Positions 1 to 9,039 of a stretch of DNA of 64,000 nt are shown one piece after another; position 1 is the stretch's first letter, and the number at the start of each line of letters is the position of its first letter. A program made the translations under genes and the position numbers. The notes below the pieces were generated by a model. It saw nothing but the letters and a program-made list of their open reading frames with translations, made no database searches and had not been told where the DNA came from. The DNA comes from Acidimicrobiia bacterium (GTDB lineage Bacteria; Actinomycetota; Acidimicrobiia; Acidimicrobiales; Bin134): positions 92,956 through 156,955 of the forward strand of contig JAJDUJ010000025.1 of the NCBI GenBank assembly GCA_022826705.1, read 5' to 3'.

Positions 1-2
1 GC

Positions 3-263
3 TCCGACGTGGTGGTGGCCCGGGTAGCGGGCGACCCCGAGGTGGCGGCGCAGGCCATCGGCGGGGTGCCGGGGATCAGCCACATCGAGATCTACGGCAA
101 CGAGGTGAGCGCGGCCACCGGCGACGGCGCCTCGGTGATCAGCCCGGTGGCCGTGGCGCTGTCGGCGGCCGGGGTGGAGGTGTCCGACTTGTCGATCCAT
201 CCCACCACCCTCGACGACGTGTTCTTGGAGCTCACCGGCGCCCGGATCGAGGTGGAGGAATGA
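3..263 (+). CDS. ABC exporter ATP-binding protein, C-terminal end only
   Basis: The gene enters from the left edge and only about 86 C-terminal residues are present, so no Walker motifs can be seen. The visible part reads as the small accessory domain after the nucleotide-binding domain of DrrA/CcmA-type exporter ATPases, and ends in the typical TTLDDVFLELTG motif. Its stop overlaps the start of the following permease as ATGA, so the two are translationally coupled and almost certainly form one ABC-2 exporter. The substrate cannot be inferred. Confidence 0.85.
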   Translation, partial: SDVVVARVAGDPEVAAQAIGGVPGISHIEIYGNEVSAATGDGASVISPVAVALSAAGVEVSDLSIHPTTLDDVFLELTGARIEVEE

Positions 264-1078
264 GCGAGGCTGTTCTTGCCAGCCCGCCTGCGAGCGAGGT
301 GATCAGAGCCCGGCCGTTGGGGTTCTTCGGCGACATGGCCTCGGTGTCCAGCCGGGCGCTGCGGCTGTTGCCCCGCGACTTGGAAGCCATCATCCCCGCC
401 ATGCTGATCCCGCTGTTCTTCCTGGTGGTCACCATCGGCGCCATCCAGAACCTGGCTGGCGACATGGTCTCAAACATCGACTACAAGGCCTTCCAGCTGC
501 CGGTGGGCATCATGACCGCGGTAACCGGAATGTCCCGGGCCAACTCGCTGGTGATTGACATCGCCGACGGCTACTTCGACCGGCTGCTGATGACCCCGGT
601 CAACCGCTACGCCCTGCTGCTGGGGCTGATGGTGGCCGACTTCACCCTGTTCGTGGTCATGTCGGTGCCGGTGATCGCGGTGGGCTTCGCCATCGGCGTG
701 AGCTTCGGTGCGACCGGGGTGCTGGGCCTCCTGGTGTTTGTTCTGTTCGGCGCACTGTGGGGTCTGGCCTTCACCGGCTTTCCTTACGCCATCGCGCTGC
801 GCACCGGGAATCCCGCCGCGGTCAACTCCAGCTTCCTTTTGTTCTTCCCCTTCATGTTCTTGACCACCGCCTGGGTGAGCCGCGATGTGATGACCGACTG
901 GCTGGCCGCCATTACCTGGTTCAACCCCATGACCTACGCGCTGGAGGGCATGCGCTCGCTGTTCTCGGGGTGGGACGGCTGGGCGCTGGGCCGGGCGCTG
1001 CTGGCCATCGGCGTCATAGGACTCTTGGCCCAGTCACTGGCCTTCCGGGCGCTGCTGGGCCGCATCCGCCGGGGCTGA
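260..1078 (+). CDS. ABC-2 type transporter permease
   Basis: Integral membrane protein of 272 residues with about six hydrophobic segments. The first begins near residue 46 (IIPAMLIPLFFLVVTIGAI) and the last near residue 250. The layout, including WFNPMTYALEGMRSL near the C-terminus, is that of DrrB/ABC-2 permeases paired with drug or lipid exporter ATPases. The ATG lies inside the stop region of the upstream ATPase (ATGA), fixing this start and implying co-translation. Substrate unknown; daunorubicin-type naming would be by homology only. Confidence 0.88.
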   Translation: MSEAVLASPPASEVIRARPLGFFGDMASVSSRALRLLPRDLEAIIPAMLIPLFFLVVTIGAIQNLAGDMVSNIDYKAFQLPVGIMTAVTGMSRANSLVIDIADGYFDRLLMTPVNRYALLLGLMVADFTLFVVMSVPVIAVGFAIGVSFGATGVLGLLVFVLFGALWGLAFTGFPYAIALRTGNPAAVNSSFLLFFPFMFLTTAWVSRDVMTDWLAAITWFNPMTYALEGMRSLFSGWDGWALGRALLAIGVIGLLAQSLAFRALLGRIRRG

Positions 1079-1137
1079 TTTCTCGCTTGATTCAGCGGCT
1101 CAGGCCATGGTGGGCGGGGTGAGGCTCGGGTAGGCTG

Positions 1138-1767
1138 GTGACCGTGAGCGAAACTGTGGAAGCCCAACTGTTCGAGGTCACCGAAGCAGCCATTGAGAAG
1201 GTGCTCGAAATCCGGTCGAACGAGGACGACCCCGAAGCCCTCGGCCTGCGCATCGAGATCACCGGCACCAGCGGCGCTGATTACACCTACGACCTGGCGT
1301 TCGAGGAGGTGGCCGACTGCACCGAGGGCCACCGCCACTTCACTTCCGATGGCCTCACCGTGATGATCCCCGAGGAGTCGGTGGAGAACCTGACCGGCGC
1401 CACCCTGGATCTGCCCAACAACCCCATGCAGGGCGGGCTGGTGATCCGCAATCCCAACAAGCCCGACCTGTTGGCCGGTGCCGACCTGGAGCTCTCCGGC
1501 ACAATCCCCGAGCAGCTCCAGCAGCTGCTAGACCAGCACATCAATCCCTCGCTGGCCTCCCACGGCGGGTTCGCCAACCTGCTGGGAGTGGAGGGGCACA
1601 CCGCCTACATCACCATGGGCGGCGGCTGCCAGGGATGCGCCATGAGTGCGGCCACCTTGCGAGAGGGGATCACGGTGATGATCACTGAGGCAATCCCTGA
1701 GATCACCGAAGTGGTGGACGCCACCGATCACGAAGCCGGCGACAACCCCTATTTCGCCCGGGCCTGA
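1138..1767 (+). CDS. nfuA: NfuA-like Fe-S cluster carrier (degenerate IscA domain + NifU C-terminal domain)
   Basis: A 209-residue protein with the two-part NfuA architecture. Residues 10-110 resemble an A-type (HesB/IscA) scaffold but lack its conserved cysteines, as in E. coli NfuA. Residues 120-200 are a NifU-like domain with the cluster-binding motif GGGCQGCAMSAATL (CxxC). The family carries 4Fe-4S clusters to apo-proteins in the cytosol. Start is GTG at 1138; a second GTG two codons later (1144) is an alternative. It stands alone between the exporter and an amidohydrolase, with no suf or isc genes beside it. Confidence 0.88.
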   Translation: MTVSETVEAQLFEVTEAAIEKVLEIRSNEDDPEALGLRIEITGTSGADYTYDLAFEEVADCTEGHRHFTSDGLTVMIPEESVENLTGATLDLPNNPMQGGLVIRNPNKPDLLAGADLELSGTIPEQLQQLLDQHINPSLASHGGFANLLGVEGHTAYITMGGGCQGCAMSAATLREGITVMITEAIPEITEVVDATDHEAGDNPYFARA

Positions 1768-1834
1768 GCCCTCCTTCGTCAATCGCCGCAATGGCGGCAT
1801 AGGTGTTGTCATCGCGGCCTGGCAGAATGGCCCC

Positions 1835-3532
1835 ATGTTTGATCTGCTGATTCGCGGGGGCACTGTTGTCGACGGGACTGGGGCCGTGTCGGCTGTGGCC
1901 GATGTGGCCGTTTCGGATGGACGGGTGGCCGCTGTCGAGAGCCGAATCGACGCTGATGCCGTTGAGGTGATCGACGCCGCAGGCCGCTATGTGACCCCCG
2001 GGTTCGTGGACGTCCACACCCACTACGACGGGCAGGCAACCTGGGATCCGATCATGGCCCCCTCGGCGTGGCACGGGGTGACCACGGTGGTGATGGGCAA
2101 CTGCGGGGTGGGGTTCGCCCCCGCCGACCCCACCCGCCACGACTGGCTGATCGAGCTGATGGAGGGCGTGGAGGACATCCCCGGCGCAGCCCTCCATGAG
2201 GGGATCACCTGGCGGTGGGAGACCTTTCCCGAGTACCTCGACGAACTGGAGCGGATGGGCCGCACCATCGACGTGGCCGCCCAAGTGCCCCACGGAGCGG
2301 TGCGGGCCTATGTGATGGGCGACCGGGGGGCCACCACCGAGTCGGCCACCGCCGCGGAGCTGGCCGAGATGGCCCGCATCGTGGGCGAGGGGACGCAGGC
2401 CGGCGCGGTGGCGTTCTCCACCAACCGGCTGCCCATGCACACCTCCCTGTCGGGGGTGCCGGTGCCGGGAACCTTTGCCGACCACGAGGAGCTGGGCGCC
2501 ATCATGAGCGCGCTCGAAGGCCAGTCTCTGGTGGAGGTCGTGCCGGCTGGCTCGATGGGCGAGGATCCCGACGCCTCCATCCGCGAGGTGGAACTCTACC
2601 GGCGCCTCAGCCTGGAGACTGGTCGGGCCATCACCTTCACCATGGTCCAAGTACACGTCAATCCCGGCCAATGGCGCGAGCAGATGGACATCGTGGAGCG
2701 GGCCAACGCCGAGGGGGCCAAGCTGGTGCCCCAGGTGCAAGGCCGCCCCGGCGGGCTGCTGGCCGGCTGGGACCAGTTCAACCCGTTTGCCAAGCGGTCT
2801 GCCTATCAACCGCTCGACCGGCTGCCGCTAGAGGAGCGGCTCGTCGAGCTTCGCCGCCCCGAAGTTCGGGCCGCCATATTGGCCGAGGACATCCCGGGCG
2901 ATCCGGCCATGGGCATCCTGCGCCACTCCCTGCACGCCACATTCCCGTTCGACGGCGGGCCGGTGTTCGAGCCCGACCCGGCGGAGTCGGTGGCCGCCAT
3001 GGCCGAGAGTACCGGAGCCGATGTGTTCGGGCTGGTCTACGACCTGATGTGCGAGCGGGGGATGCTCCAAGTGTTCTTCACCGGCTATCGCCACGGCGAT
3101 CTAGAGGATCTGCGCGAGATGATGGTGCACCCCATGACCGTGGTCGGTTTGGCCGACGGCGGGGCCCATTGCAGCGTGATCTCCGACGCCAGCCTGCCCA
3201 CTTACATGCTCCAGCACTGGGTGCGCGACCGGCAGCGAGGGCCGAAGCTCTCCATCGCCGAGACGGTGAAGATGCTCACCTCCGAACCAGCTGAGCTATA
3301 CGGCTTCGACGACCGGGGGGTGTTGGCCACCGGCAAACGGGCCGACATCAACGTGATCGACCTCGACGCCATGAGCCTGCATCTGCCCGAGGTAGTGGGC
3401 GATCTGCCCACCGGGGCCCGCCGCCTGCTGCAATCGGCCGACGGCTACGACGCCACCGTCTGCGCCGGCCAGGTGACCTTCCGAAACGGCCAGCCCACCG
3501 GCAACCGTCCTGGCACTCTCATCCGCAGCTAG
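1835..3532 (+). CDS. N-acyl-D-amino-acid deacylase / D-aminoacylase family amidohydrolase
   Basis: A 565-residue metal-dependent amidohydrolase. The N-terminal beta domain carries the family signature [13 protein letters not shown], followed by [18 protein letters not shown] (metal-binding HxH at about residues 61-63) and [16 protein letters not shown]. The mid part shows [11 protein letters not shown] and [16 protein letters not shown] as in D-aminoacylases, and the C-terminus has the returning motif [15 protein letters not shown]. The family hydrolyses N-acyl-D-amino acids or related amides; the exact substrate is not readable. Length is slightly above the ~480-540 usual for D-aminoacylases. 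Confidence 0.85.
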   Translation: MFDLLIRGGTVVDGTGAVSAVADVAVSDGRVAAVESRIDADAVEVIDAAGRYVTPGFVDVHTHYDGQATWDPIMAPSAWHGVTTVVMGNCGVGFAPADPTRHDWLIELMEGVEDIPGAALHEGITWRWETFPEYLDELERMGRTIDVAAQVPHGAVRAYVMGDRGATTESATAAELAEMARIVGEGTQAGAVAFSTNRLPMHTSLSGVPVPGTFADHEELGAIMSALEGQSLVEVVPAGSMGEDPDASIREVELYRRLSLETGRAITFTMVQVHVNPGQWREQMDIVERANAEGAKLVPQVQGRPGGLLAGWDQFNPFAKRSAYQPLDRLPLEERLVELRRPEVRAAILAEDIPGDPAMGILRHSLHATFPFDGGPVFEPDPAESVAAMAESTGADVFGLVYDLMCERGMLQVFFTGYRHGDLEDLREMMVHPMTVVGLADGGAHCSVISDASLPTYMLQHWVRDRQRGPKLSIAETVKMLTSEPAELYGFDDRGVLATGKRADINVIDLDAMSLHLPEVVGDLPTGARRLLQSADGYDATVCAGQVTFRNGQPTGNRPGTLIRS

Positions 3533-3567
3533 CGGACCGCATCCACTGCGCTAGGTCGGGGGATGCC

Positions 3568-6348
3568 ATGAGAGGACCGGAGTGCCTGGGCCGAAGCGCT
3601 CTGGTCGAAGTGGGGCAGCCGGCACCGGAGGAGTGGAGCGATTGCCGTCGGCTCACGGTTCAGACCGGCGCATTCAATCCTGAGGTGGGCCGGGAGCTGA
3701 GGCGGGCCTGGGTGGAGCGCACTCCGCTGGTGGTCGAACTGGACGGCGAGCTGCCACCGCCCGAGCCGGTGATGCACGCCCAGTGGTGGGAGCTCAAGCC
3801 GGGTCTGACCATGCCCGCCGAGGTGCTCCGCCATCTGCTGACGGCCAATGCGGTGGATTGGCGCGACCCTGAACAACCCCGGTTTGAGCCGCAAGAGCGG
3901 GCCCTGTCTTTAGGAGCCCGTCCCGCGGAAGCTGGCGAGCCAGGAGATGTGGTGACCGATGCCGGCCCGGTGTGGTGCGATGGGGGGCCGTTCGACGTGT
4001 TCACCAGCGAGGTGCTGGGCGGCAGACACGCTACCGGTGGGGTAGCTGGCGAGGAGCTTGGTGCCGGGTTGGTCTCCGCGGTGAACCTGGCAGTGGGCAG
4101 CCTGAAAGCGCTCAGCCCGGCCGTACCCCGGGCCGATCTTGCCGATGACCAGCGTGCCGCGGTCGGCCACCTGGGAGGAGCGGCCAACATTGTGGCGCCA
4201 GCCGGGTCGGGCAAGACTCGGGTGCTCACCGAGCGAGCCCGGTACTTGGTGCGCGACCTCGGGGTAGACCCAAGAGCCGTCTGCTTGGTGGCGTTCAACG
4301 TGCGGGCCCGGGCCGAGATGCAGGAGCGCACCGCCGATCTACCGGGCTTGGAGGTACGCACGCTGAACAGCCTGGCGCTGGCCATCTGCAACGGCACCGG
4401 GCCGTTTGCCCGACCCCGAGACCACGGTCGGGTGGAGGTGGTGGACGAGAGGCAAGTGCGGGATCTGCTCGGCGAGATGGTGCCCCGCAAACGGCGGGCC
4501 ATGACCGATCAGCTCGCCCCCTGGATTGAGGCGCTGGGCGCGTCCCGCCTGGGTTTGCGCGATCCCGCCGAGGTGGAGCGCGATTTCCATCCCGATGTTC
4601 CCGACTTCTCCGAAACCGCCCCCCGCTATGTGAGCCTGCTCGACGCCGAGGGGCTGGTGGACTTCGACCAGCAGATCATGCGGGCTATCGACATCTTGCT
4701 GAGCGACCCCGCCGCCCGGGCCGCGGCCCGGCGCACCTGCGGCATTCTGCTGGTGGACGAATTCCAAGACCTCACCCCCGCGCACCTCCTGTTGGTACGG
4801 CTGCTGGCCGGGCCGAGGGCCGATGTGTTCGGCGTGGGCGACGACGACCAGACCATCTACGGCTACTCCGGTGCCTCCCCGGAGTGGCTCATCGACTACC
4901 ACAAGCATTTCCCCGGTGCTGAGCGCCACGAGCTGCACGTCAACTACCGCTGCCCTCCCGAGGTGGTTGACGCGGCCTCGAACCTCCTGTCCCACAACCG
5001 CCGCCGCATCGACAAACAGATCACTGTGGCGCCGAGCGAGGATCGACAAGACGAAGGCGACTCCGGTTCGGCCATCACTGTCGAGACGGTAGACGACGGA
5101 GCGCCGGTGCTGCGTCGGACGATCGAGTCGCTCCTCGATGGCGGTGCCGGACCCCAGGATGTTGCCGTGTTGACCAGGGTCAACAGCACGCTGCTGGTGC
5201 CCCAGGTCGTTCTGGGCGACATGGGGGTGCCGTCCAATCAGCCGGTGGGCCGCCTGTTCTTGGAGCGCACCGGGGTGGCCGCCGCCCTGGCCTGGCTCGA
5301 CATCGCCACCGCCCCCGAGCGCGACCTGCCGGCCCGGGCGCTTTCGGACGCAGCCCGCCGTCCGCCCCGGGGCATCTCCCCCCGAGTCATCGAGTGGATC
5401 GCCGAGCAGCAGAGCACCTCGCAGATCAAGGCTCTGGCCGGCCGCATCAAAGACGAGCGGTCGTCCAAGAAGGTGGGCGAGTTCGCCGACGACGTCGAGA
5501 TGCTGCGGTCAAGATTCAAGAAGGCAGGCGGAGAAGTCACCACCCGATCACTGTTGGAGACGGTGCGAGACGAGATGGGCCTCGGCGGCAGCCTGGACAC
5601 CCGATTGGACGCATCTCGCCGCTCCGTCGACCGGTCGGCTCACGGCGACGATCTGCGGGCCCTCATCTCGGTGGCCCACCTGCATCCCGACCCGACCGAC
5701 TTTCGGAGATGGCTGTTAGACCGGCTCGCGGACGGGTTCGAGGGGGAGGGCAGCGGACGCGGTGTTCACTTGGCCACTGTGCACCGGGTGAAGGGTCGGG
5801 AATGGCCCTATGTGATCGTCTACGAGGCGTCGAAGGGGCTGATGCCCCACCGCTTGGCCGGCGACCTCGAAGAGGAAAGGCGGGTGTTCCACGTGGCCAT
5901 CACCCGATGCTCAGAATCGGTCACCCTCATCTGCGGCGACCCGCCTACCGACTTCCAACACGAGCTGGCCTCTCGGTATAGGCCTCCTCCCCAACCCGAC
6001 CCCGCAACCACTTCCGGTTTGCTGACACCGCCAGTGGTGGTGGCAACGGCCTCATCGCCGAGGGCAAACACCGCAGCCAAGCCGACGAAGCGCCCCAAGG
6101 CCCAGCCTCCCGCCGACCCGGTGGGCGCGGCGGCGTTCGAGACGCTGAAAGCCTGGCGGCTGGAGCGCAGCCGAGCCGACAACGTCCCCGCCTACGTCGT
6201 GTTCAGCAACGCCACCCTCATCGAGCTGGCCACCCATCGCCCCACCACCGATGCGGGACTGCGGGCCATTAGCGGCATCGGCCCCGCCAAGTTGACCGCC
6301 TACGGCGAGGCGGTCAAAGAAATTCTCGGCCAGTTCGCTACGCCTTGA
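3568..6348 (+). CDS. UvrD/PcrA-type superfamily 1 DNA helicase with C-terminal HRDC domain
   Basis: A 926-residue SF1A helicase, presumably a 3'-5' translocase in DNA repair. Visible motifs: Walker A APAGSGKTR (about 211-219), Walker B LLVDEFQD (about 394-401), motif III GDDDQTIYGYSGAS (about 424), motif IV NYRCPPEVV, motif V ATVHRVKGREWPYV, motif VI VFHVAITRC (about 773). An HRDC-like domain (residues 855-926, ISGIGPAKLTAYGE) follows a Pro/Ala-rich linker, as in mycobacterial UvrD2. The first ~190 residues match no helicase core and I cannot assign them. Its 3' end overlaps the convergent dxs by 11 bp. Confidence 0.93.
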   Translation: MRGPECLGRSALVEVGQPAPEEWSDCRRLTVQTGAFNPEVGRELRRAWVERTPLVVELDGELPPPEPVMHAQWWELKPGLTMPAEVLRHLLTANAVDWRDPEQPRFEPQERALSLGARPAEAGEPGDVVTDAGPVWCDGGPFDVFTSEVLGGRHATGGVAGEELGAGLVSAVNLAVGSLKALSPAVPRADLADDQRAAVGHLGGAANIVAPAGSGKTRVLTERARYLVRDLGVDPRAVCLVAFNVRARAEMQERTADLPGLEVRTLNSLALAICNGTGPFARPRDHGRVEVVDERQVRDLLGEMVPRKRRAMTDQLAPWIEALGASRLGLRDPAEVERDFHPDVPDFSETAPRYVSLLDAEGLVDFDQQIMRAIDILLSDPAARAAARRTCGILLVDEFQDLTPAHLLLVRLLAGPRADVFGVGDDDQTIYGYSGASPEWLIDYHKHFPGAERHELHVNYRCPPEVVDAASNLLSHNRRRIDKQITVAPSEDRQDEGDSGSAITVETVDDGAPVLRRTIESLLDGGAGPQDVAVLTRVNSTLLVPQVVLGDMGVPSNQPVGRLFLERTGVAAALAWLDIATAPERDLPARALSDAARRPPRGISPRVIEWIAEQQSTSQIKALAGRIKDERSSKKVGEFADDVEMLRSRFKKAGGEVTTRSLLETVRDEMGLGGSLDTRLDASRRSVDRSAHGDDLRALISVAHLHPDPTDFRRWLLDRLADGFEGEGSGRGVHLATVHRVKGREWPYVIVYEASKGLMPHRLAGDLEEERRVFHVAITRCSESVTLICGDPPTDFQHELASRYRPPPQPDPATTSGLLTPPVVVATASSPRANTAAKPTKRPKAQPPADPVGAAAFETLKAWRLERSRADNVPAYVVFSNATLIELATHRPTTDAGLRAISGIGPAKLTAYGEAVKEILGQFATP

Positions 6349-8191
6349 CGGCCAGCGCCTCGCGGGCCGTCTCCGCGATGCCGGCGGCGTCGAGGCCGCA
6401 ATCGGCCAGGATCTGGTCGGGCTTGCCGTGGGGGATGTACTCGTTGGGCACGCCCAGCACCCGGATAGCGGGCACGGCACCCTCGCGGCCCGAGTGGGCC
6501 AGTTGGTGGGCCACGGAACTGCCCGCCCCGCCCTCTCGCCAACCGTCCTCAATAGTCACAACCGCCCGATGGCGGGCGGCGTCGGCCAACATGTCCTCGT
6601 CCAGAGGCTTGACGCTGCGCACGTCCCACACGGTGGTCGACACGCCGTCGGCCTCCAGCAGTTCGGCAGCTTCTTCTGCCGGGGCCAGCATCTTGCCCAC
6701 CGATAGCAGGCACACGTCGGCGCCCTCTTTCACCTTACGACCCGTGAGGCCGAACCCCACTTGATCTTCGGGCACCGACGGGGCCGCGGTTTTGGCCCAC
6801 CGTATGGCCACCGGTCCGGTGGTGATCTCCAAGGCGTCGTGCAGCATCTGCTGAAGCTCTTGGTAAGACGAGGGGGCAAGCACAGTCATGCCGGGAATCT
6901 TGGTGAGCAGCACCATGTCGAGCACCCCGTGGTGCGACGCTCCGTCGTCGCCGGTGATGCCGGCCCGGTCCAAGCAGAACACCACCGGCTGGTTGTGCAG
7001 GCCCACATCGAGGTTCACCTGATCGATGGCCCGGGTCAAAAATGTGGAGTAGATGGCCACCACCGGGCGGAGCCCGCCCATGGCCATGCCGGCGGCGGCG
7101 GTCACGGCATGCTGCTCGGCGATGCCCACGTCGAAGCACCGCTCCGGGAACCGCTCGGCGAACGGCAACAGCCCGGTGGAGTCGGGCATGGCCGCAGTGA
7201 TGGCCACTAGCTCAGGACGGGCCTCGGCCTCTTTGATCAGCGCAGTGGTGAAAGCCTCGGTGTAGCTTCCCGGCTTTGCGTACGACGTGTCGTGCATGTT
7301 CTTGACCGGATCGTTCTCAGCCGGTGCATACCCTCGGCCCTTTTGGGTGAGCACATGCACCAGACACGGCCCCTCGAGATGGGACACCCGGCTGAACACC
7401 CGCTCCAGCTTGCCCAGGTCGTGGCCGTCGAACGGTCCGAAGTAGCTGATGCCCAACTCGTCGAAGAATGTGCGGGGCTCCACCATCTCCCGCACCGCGG
7501 CCTTGGCGGCCCCCACGGTACGGCCGGCCAGATCGCCCACCCAGGGGATGTTCTGAAGAACCTTGCGTACCTGGTTGTCGGTGCGGACATACCGGGGGTC
7601 CATCCGCACCCGCAGCAGGCTCTCCGACAGCCGGGAGACGGTGGGCGCATAGGAGCGTCCGTTGTCGTTGAGCACCAGGGTCACATTGCACCCTGAGTGT
7701 CCGATGTTGTTGAGCCCCTCGAAGGCCACCCCCCCGGTGAGGGATCCATCGCCCACCACGGCGATCACCCGCCGCTGTTCGCCACCGGCGGCTTGCTGTG
7801 CCGTGGCCAGGCCGTGGGCGTAGCTCAACACGGTGGAGGCGTGGCTGTTCTCGATCCAGTCGTGGGGGGACTCCTCCCGGCTCGGGTATCCCGACAGGCC
7901 GCCGGGTTGGCGCAGCGTCTTGAATTGGTCGGTCCGCCCTGTGAGCATTTTGTGTACGTAGGCTTGGTGGCCGGTGTCCCACAGGATGATGTCGCGGGGA
8001 GAGTCGAACACCAGATGAAGGGCCAGCGTCAACTCCACAACACCCAGGTTGGAGCCCAAGTGACCACCGGTGGAGTTGACCGTCTCGACGATGAACTCTC
8101 GGATCTCCTCCGCAAGCTCGGTTAATTCTTCGTCACCCAGTCGGCGCAGATCAGCGGGACAGGTGACCTTGCGTAAATGATTGGTGTCCAT
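6338..8191 (-). CDS. dxs: 1-deoxy-D-xylulose-5-phosphate synthase
   Basis: First enzyme of the MEP isoprenoid pathway: ThDP-dependent condensation of pyruvate with glyceraldehyde 3-phosphate to DXP. The 617 residues show GGHLGSNLG (about 42-50), the ThDP/Mg site GDGSLTGG...N (about 148), DWIENSHAST, the catalytic Glu region DVGIAEQHAVTAAAGMA, and the C-terminal transketolase domain ending with LGVPNEYIPHG. I chose ATG at 8191 (MDTNHLRKV); the longer open frame upstream lies antisense-frame inside the PAP2 gene. It sits 29 bp downstream of the PAP2-like gene, so is likely in the same minus-strand operon. Confidence 0.97.
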   Translation of the reverse strand: MDTNHLRKVTCPADLRRLGDEELTELAEEIREFIVETVNSTGGHLGSNLGVVELTLALHLVFDSPRDIILWDTGHQAYVHKMLTGRTDQFKTLRQPGGLSGYPSREESPHDWIENSHASTVLSYAHGLATAQQAAGGEQRRVIAVVGDGSLTGGVAFEGLNNIGHSGCNVTLVLNDNGRSYAPTVSRLSESLLRVRMDPRYVRTDNQVRKVLQNIPWVGDLAGRTVGAAKAAVREMVEPRTFFDELGISYFGPFDGHDLGKLERVFSRVSHLEGPCLVHVLTQKGRGYAPAENDPVKNMHDTSYAKPGSYTEAFTTALIKEAEARPELVAITAAMPDSTGLLPFAERFPERCFDVGIAEQHAVTAAAGMAMGGLRPVVAIYSTFLTRAIDQVNLDVGLHNQPVVFCLDRAGITGDDGASHHGVLDMVLLTKIPGMTVLAPSSYQELQQMLHDALEITTGPVAIRWAKTAAPSVPEDQVGFGLTGRKVKEGADVCLLSVGKMLAPAEEAAELLEADGVSTTVWDVRSVKPLDEDMLADAARHRAVVTIEDGWREGGAGSSVAHQLAHSGREGAVPAIRVLGVPNEYIPHGKPDQILADCGLDAAGIAETAREALAVKA

Positions 8192-8220
8192 TTCCCTCCC
8201 TGCGGGTTGGGCGATCCAGG

Positions 8221-9018
8221 TTACCCGCGGTCTCGCCACGCGTGGTAGCCCCGTGCTGCCGCCCAGCCCACGCCCAAAGCGCCCAGTCCGCCCACCGCGT
8301 CGATCCAGTAGTGGTTGGCGGTCACCACGATGGCGAACAGGGTGAGCCAGGGGTAGGCGGCGATGGCCCATTTGCCCACCGGGTGCACCAAATGCTTGCG
8401 CAACGCCAGATAGCACCACATGGCCCAGGCGAAATGGAGGCTGGGCATGGCGGCGTACTGGTTGGAGAGCGTTTCGGCCGCGCCCGAGGTGAACGACCAC
8501 AGTCCGCCCAACTCGGTCACCGTGTCGACATACCCGGTTTCGGCCAGATCGCCGCCGTAGCGCCCGCCCACTGACAGCAGACGAGGGGGCATGAGCGGGA
8601 ACAGGGCGAACCCCACCAGGGCCGAGCCGGTGGTCAAGAGCCCGGTGGTGCGCCAGAACGGGTAGTGCCGGGGGAAGCGCCAGTAGAGCCAGATGAGGGT
8701 GAACGCGGTGACCGCGAAGTGGAATAGCCCGTAGAACAGGTTCCAGAACTGGATGAACGCCACCCATCCGATGAACAGGTCTTGGAGGTCGCGCTCGAAA
8801 TACAGGCCGATGCTGCGCTCCCAGTCGATCACCAGCTCCGCGTTGGCCTGCGCTTTACCCGGCTCCACCGCGGCGCTCCCGAACTGGTTGCGCACCCAGG
8901 AGTAGATGCCGTAGAAGGCCCCGATAACCGCCAGCTCCAGATACCAGCGGGGCCGGGTGCGGCTCTTGGCCATACCACGTCGTCGCAGCGTGCCCGACTT
9001 CAGCGAGGACAGCGTCAT
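8221..9018 (-). CDS. PAP2-superfamily membrane protein, inositolphosphotransferase (Aur1/Ipt1)-like
   Basis: A 265-residue protein with about six membrane segments. The PAP2 catalytic signature is in the IPT-type form: AMPSLHFAWAM at about 190-200 and VTANHYWIDAVGG at about 232-244. Both histidines (PSLH, NHYWID) and the Asp are present. Such enzymes transfer or hydrolyse lipid phosphates at the membrane. It lies between the LPG-synthase-like protein (21 bp upstream) and dxs (29 bp downstream), suggesting a polyprenyl- or phospho-lipid role. Hydrolase or transferase activity cannot be decided from sequence. Confidence 0.82.
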   Translation of the reverse strand: MTLSSLKSGTLRRRGMAKSRTRPRWYLELAVIGAFYGIYSWVRNQFGSAAVEPGKAQANAELVIDWERSIGLYFERDLQDLFIGWVAFIQFWNLFYGLFHFAVTAFTLIWLYWRFPRHYPFWRTTGLLTTGSALVGFALFPLMPPRLLSVGGRYGGDLAETGYVDTVTELGGLWSFTSGAAETLSNQYAAMPSLHFAWAMWCYLALRKHLVHPVGKWAIAAYPWLTLFAIVVTANHYWIDAVGGLGALGVGWAAARGYHAWRDRG

Positions 9019-9039
9019 GGCTCCGGGTGTCAGCGGCGG

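Noticed and set aside
1703..2809. Long minus-strand frame of 368 codons
   Set aside because: Antisense shadow of the D-aminoacylase gene; His/Gly/Pro-rich composition typical of GC-rich third-position shadows.
8192..8767. Longer dxs starting near 8767
   Set aside because: The extra 192 codons are in an unused frame of the PAP2-like gene and resemble no DXS N-terminus; MDTNHLRKV at 8191 matches the family start.
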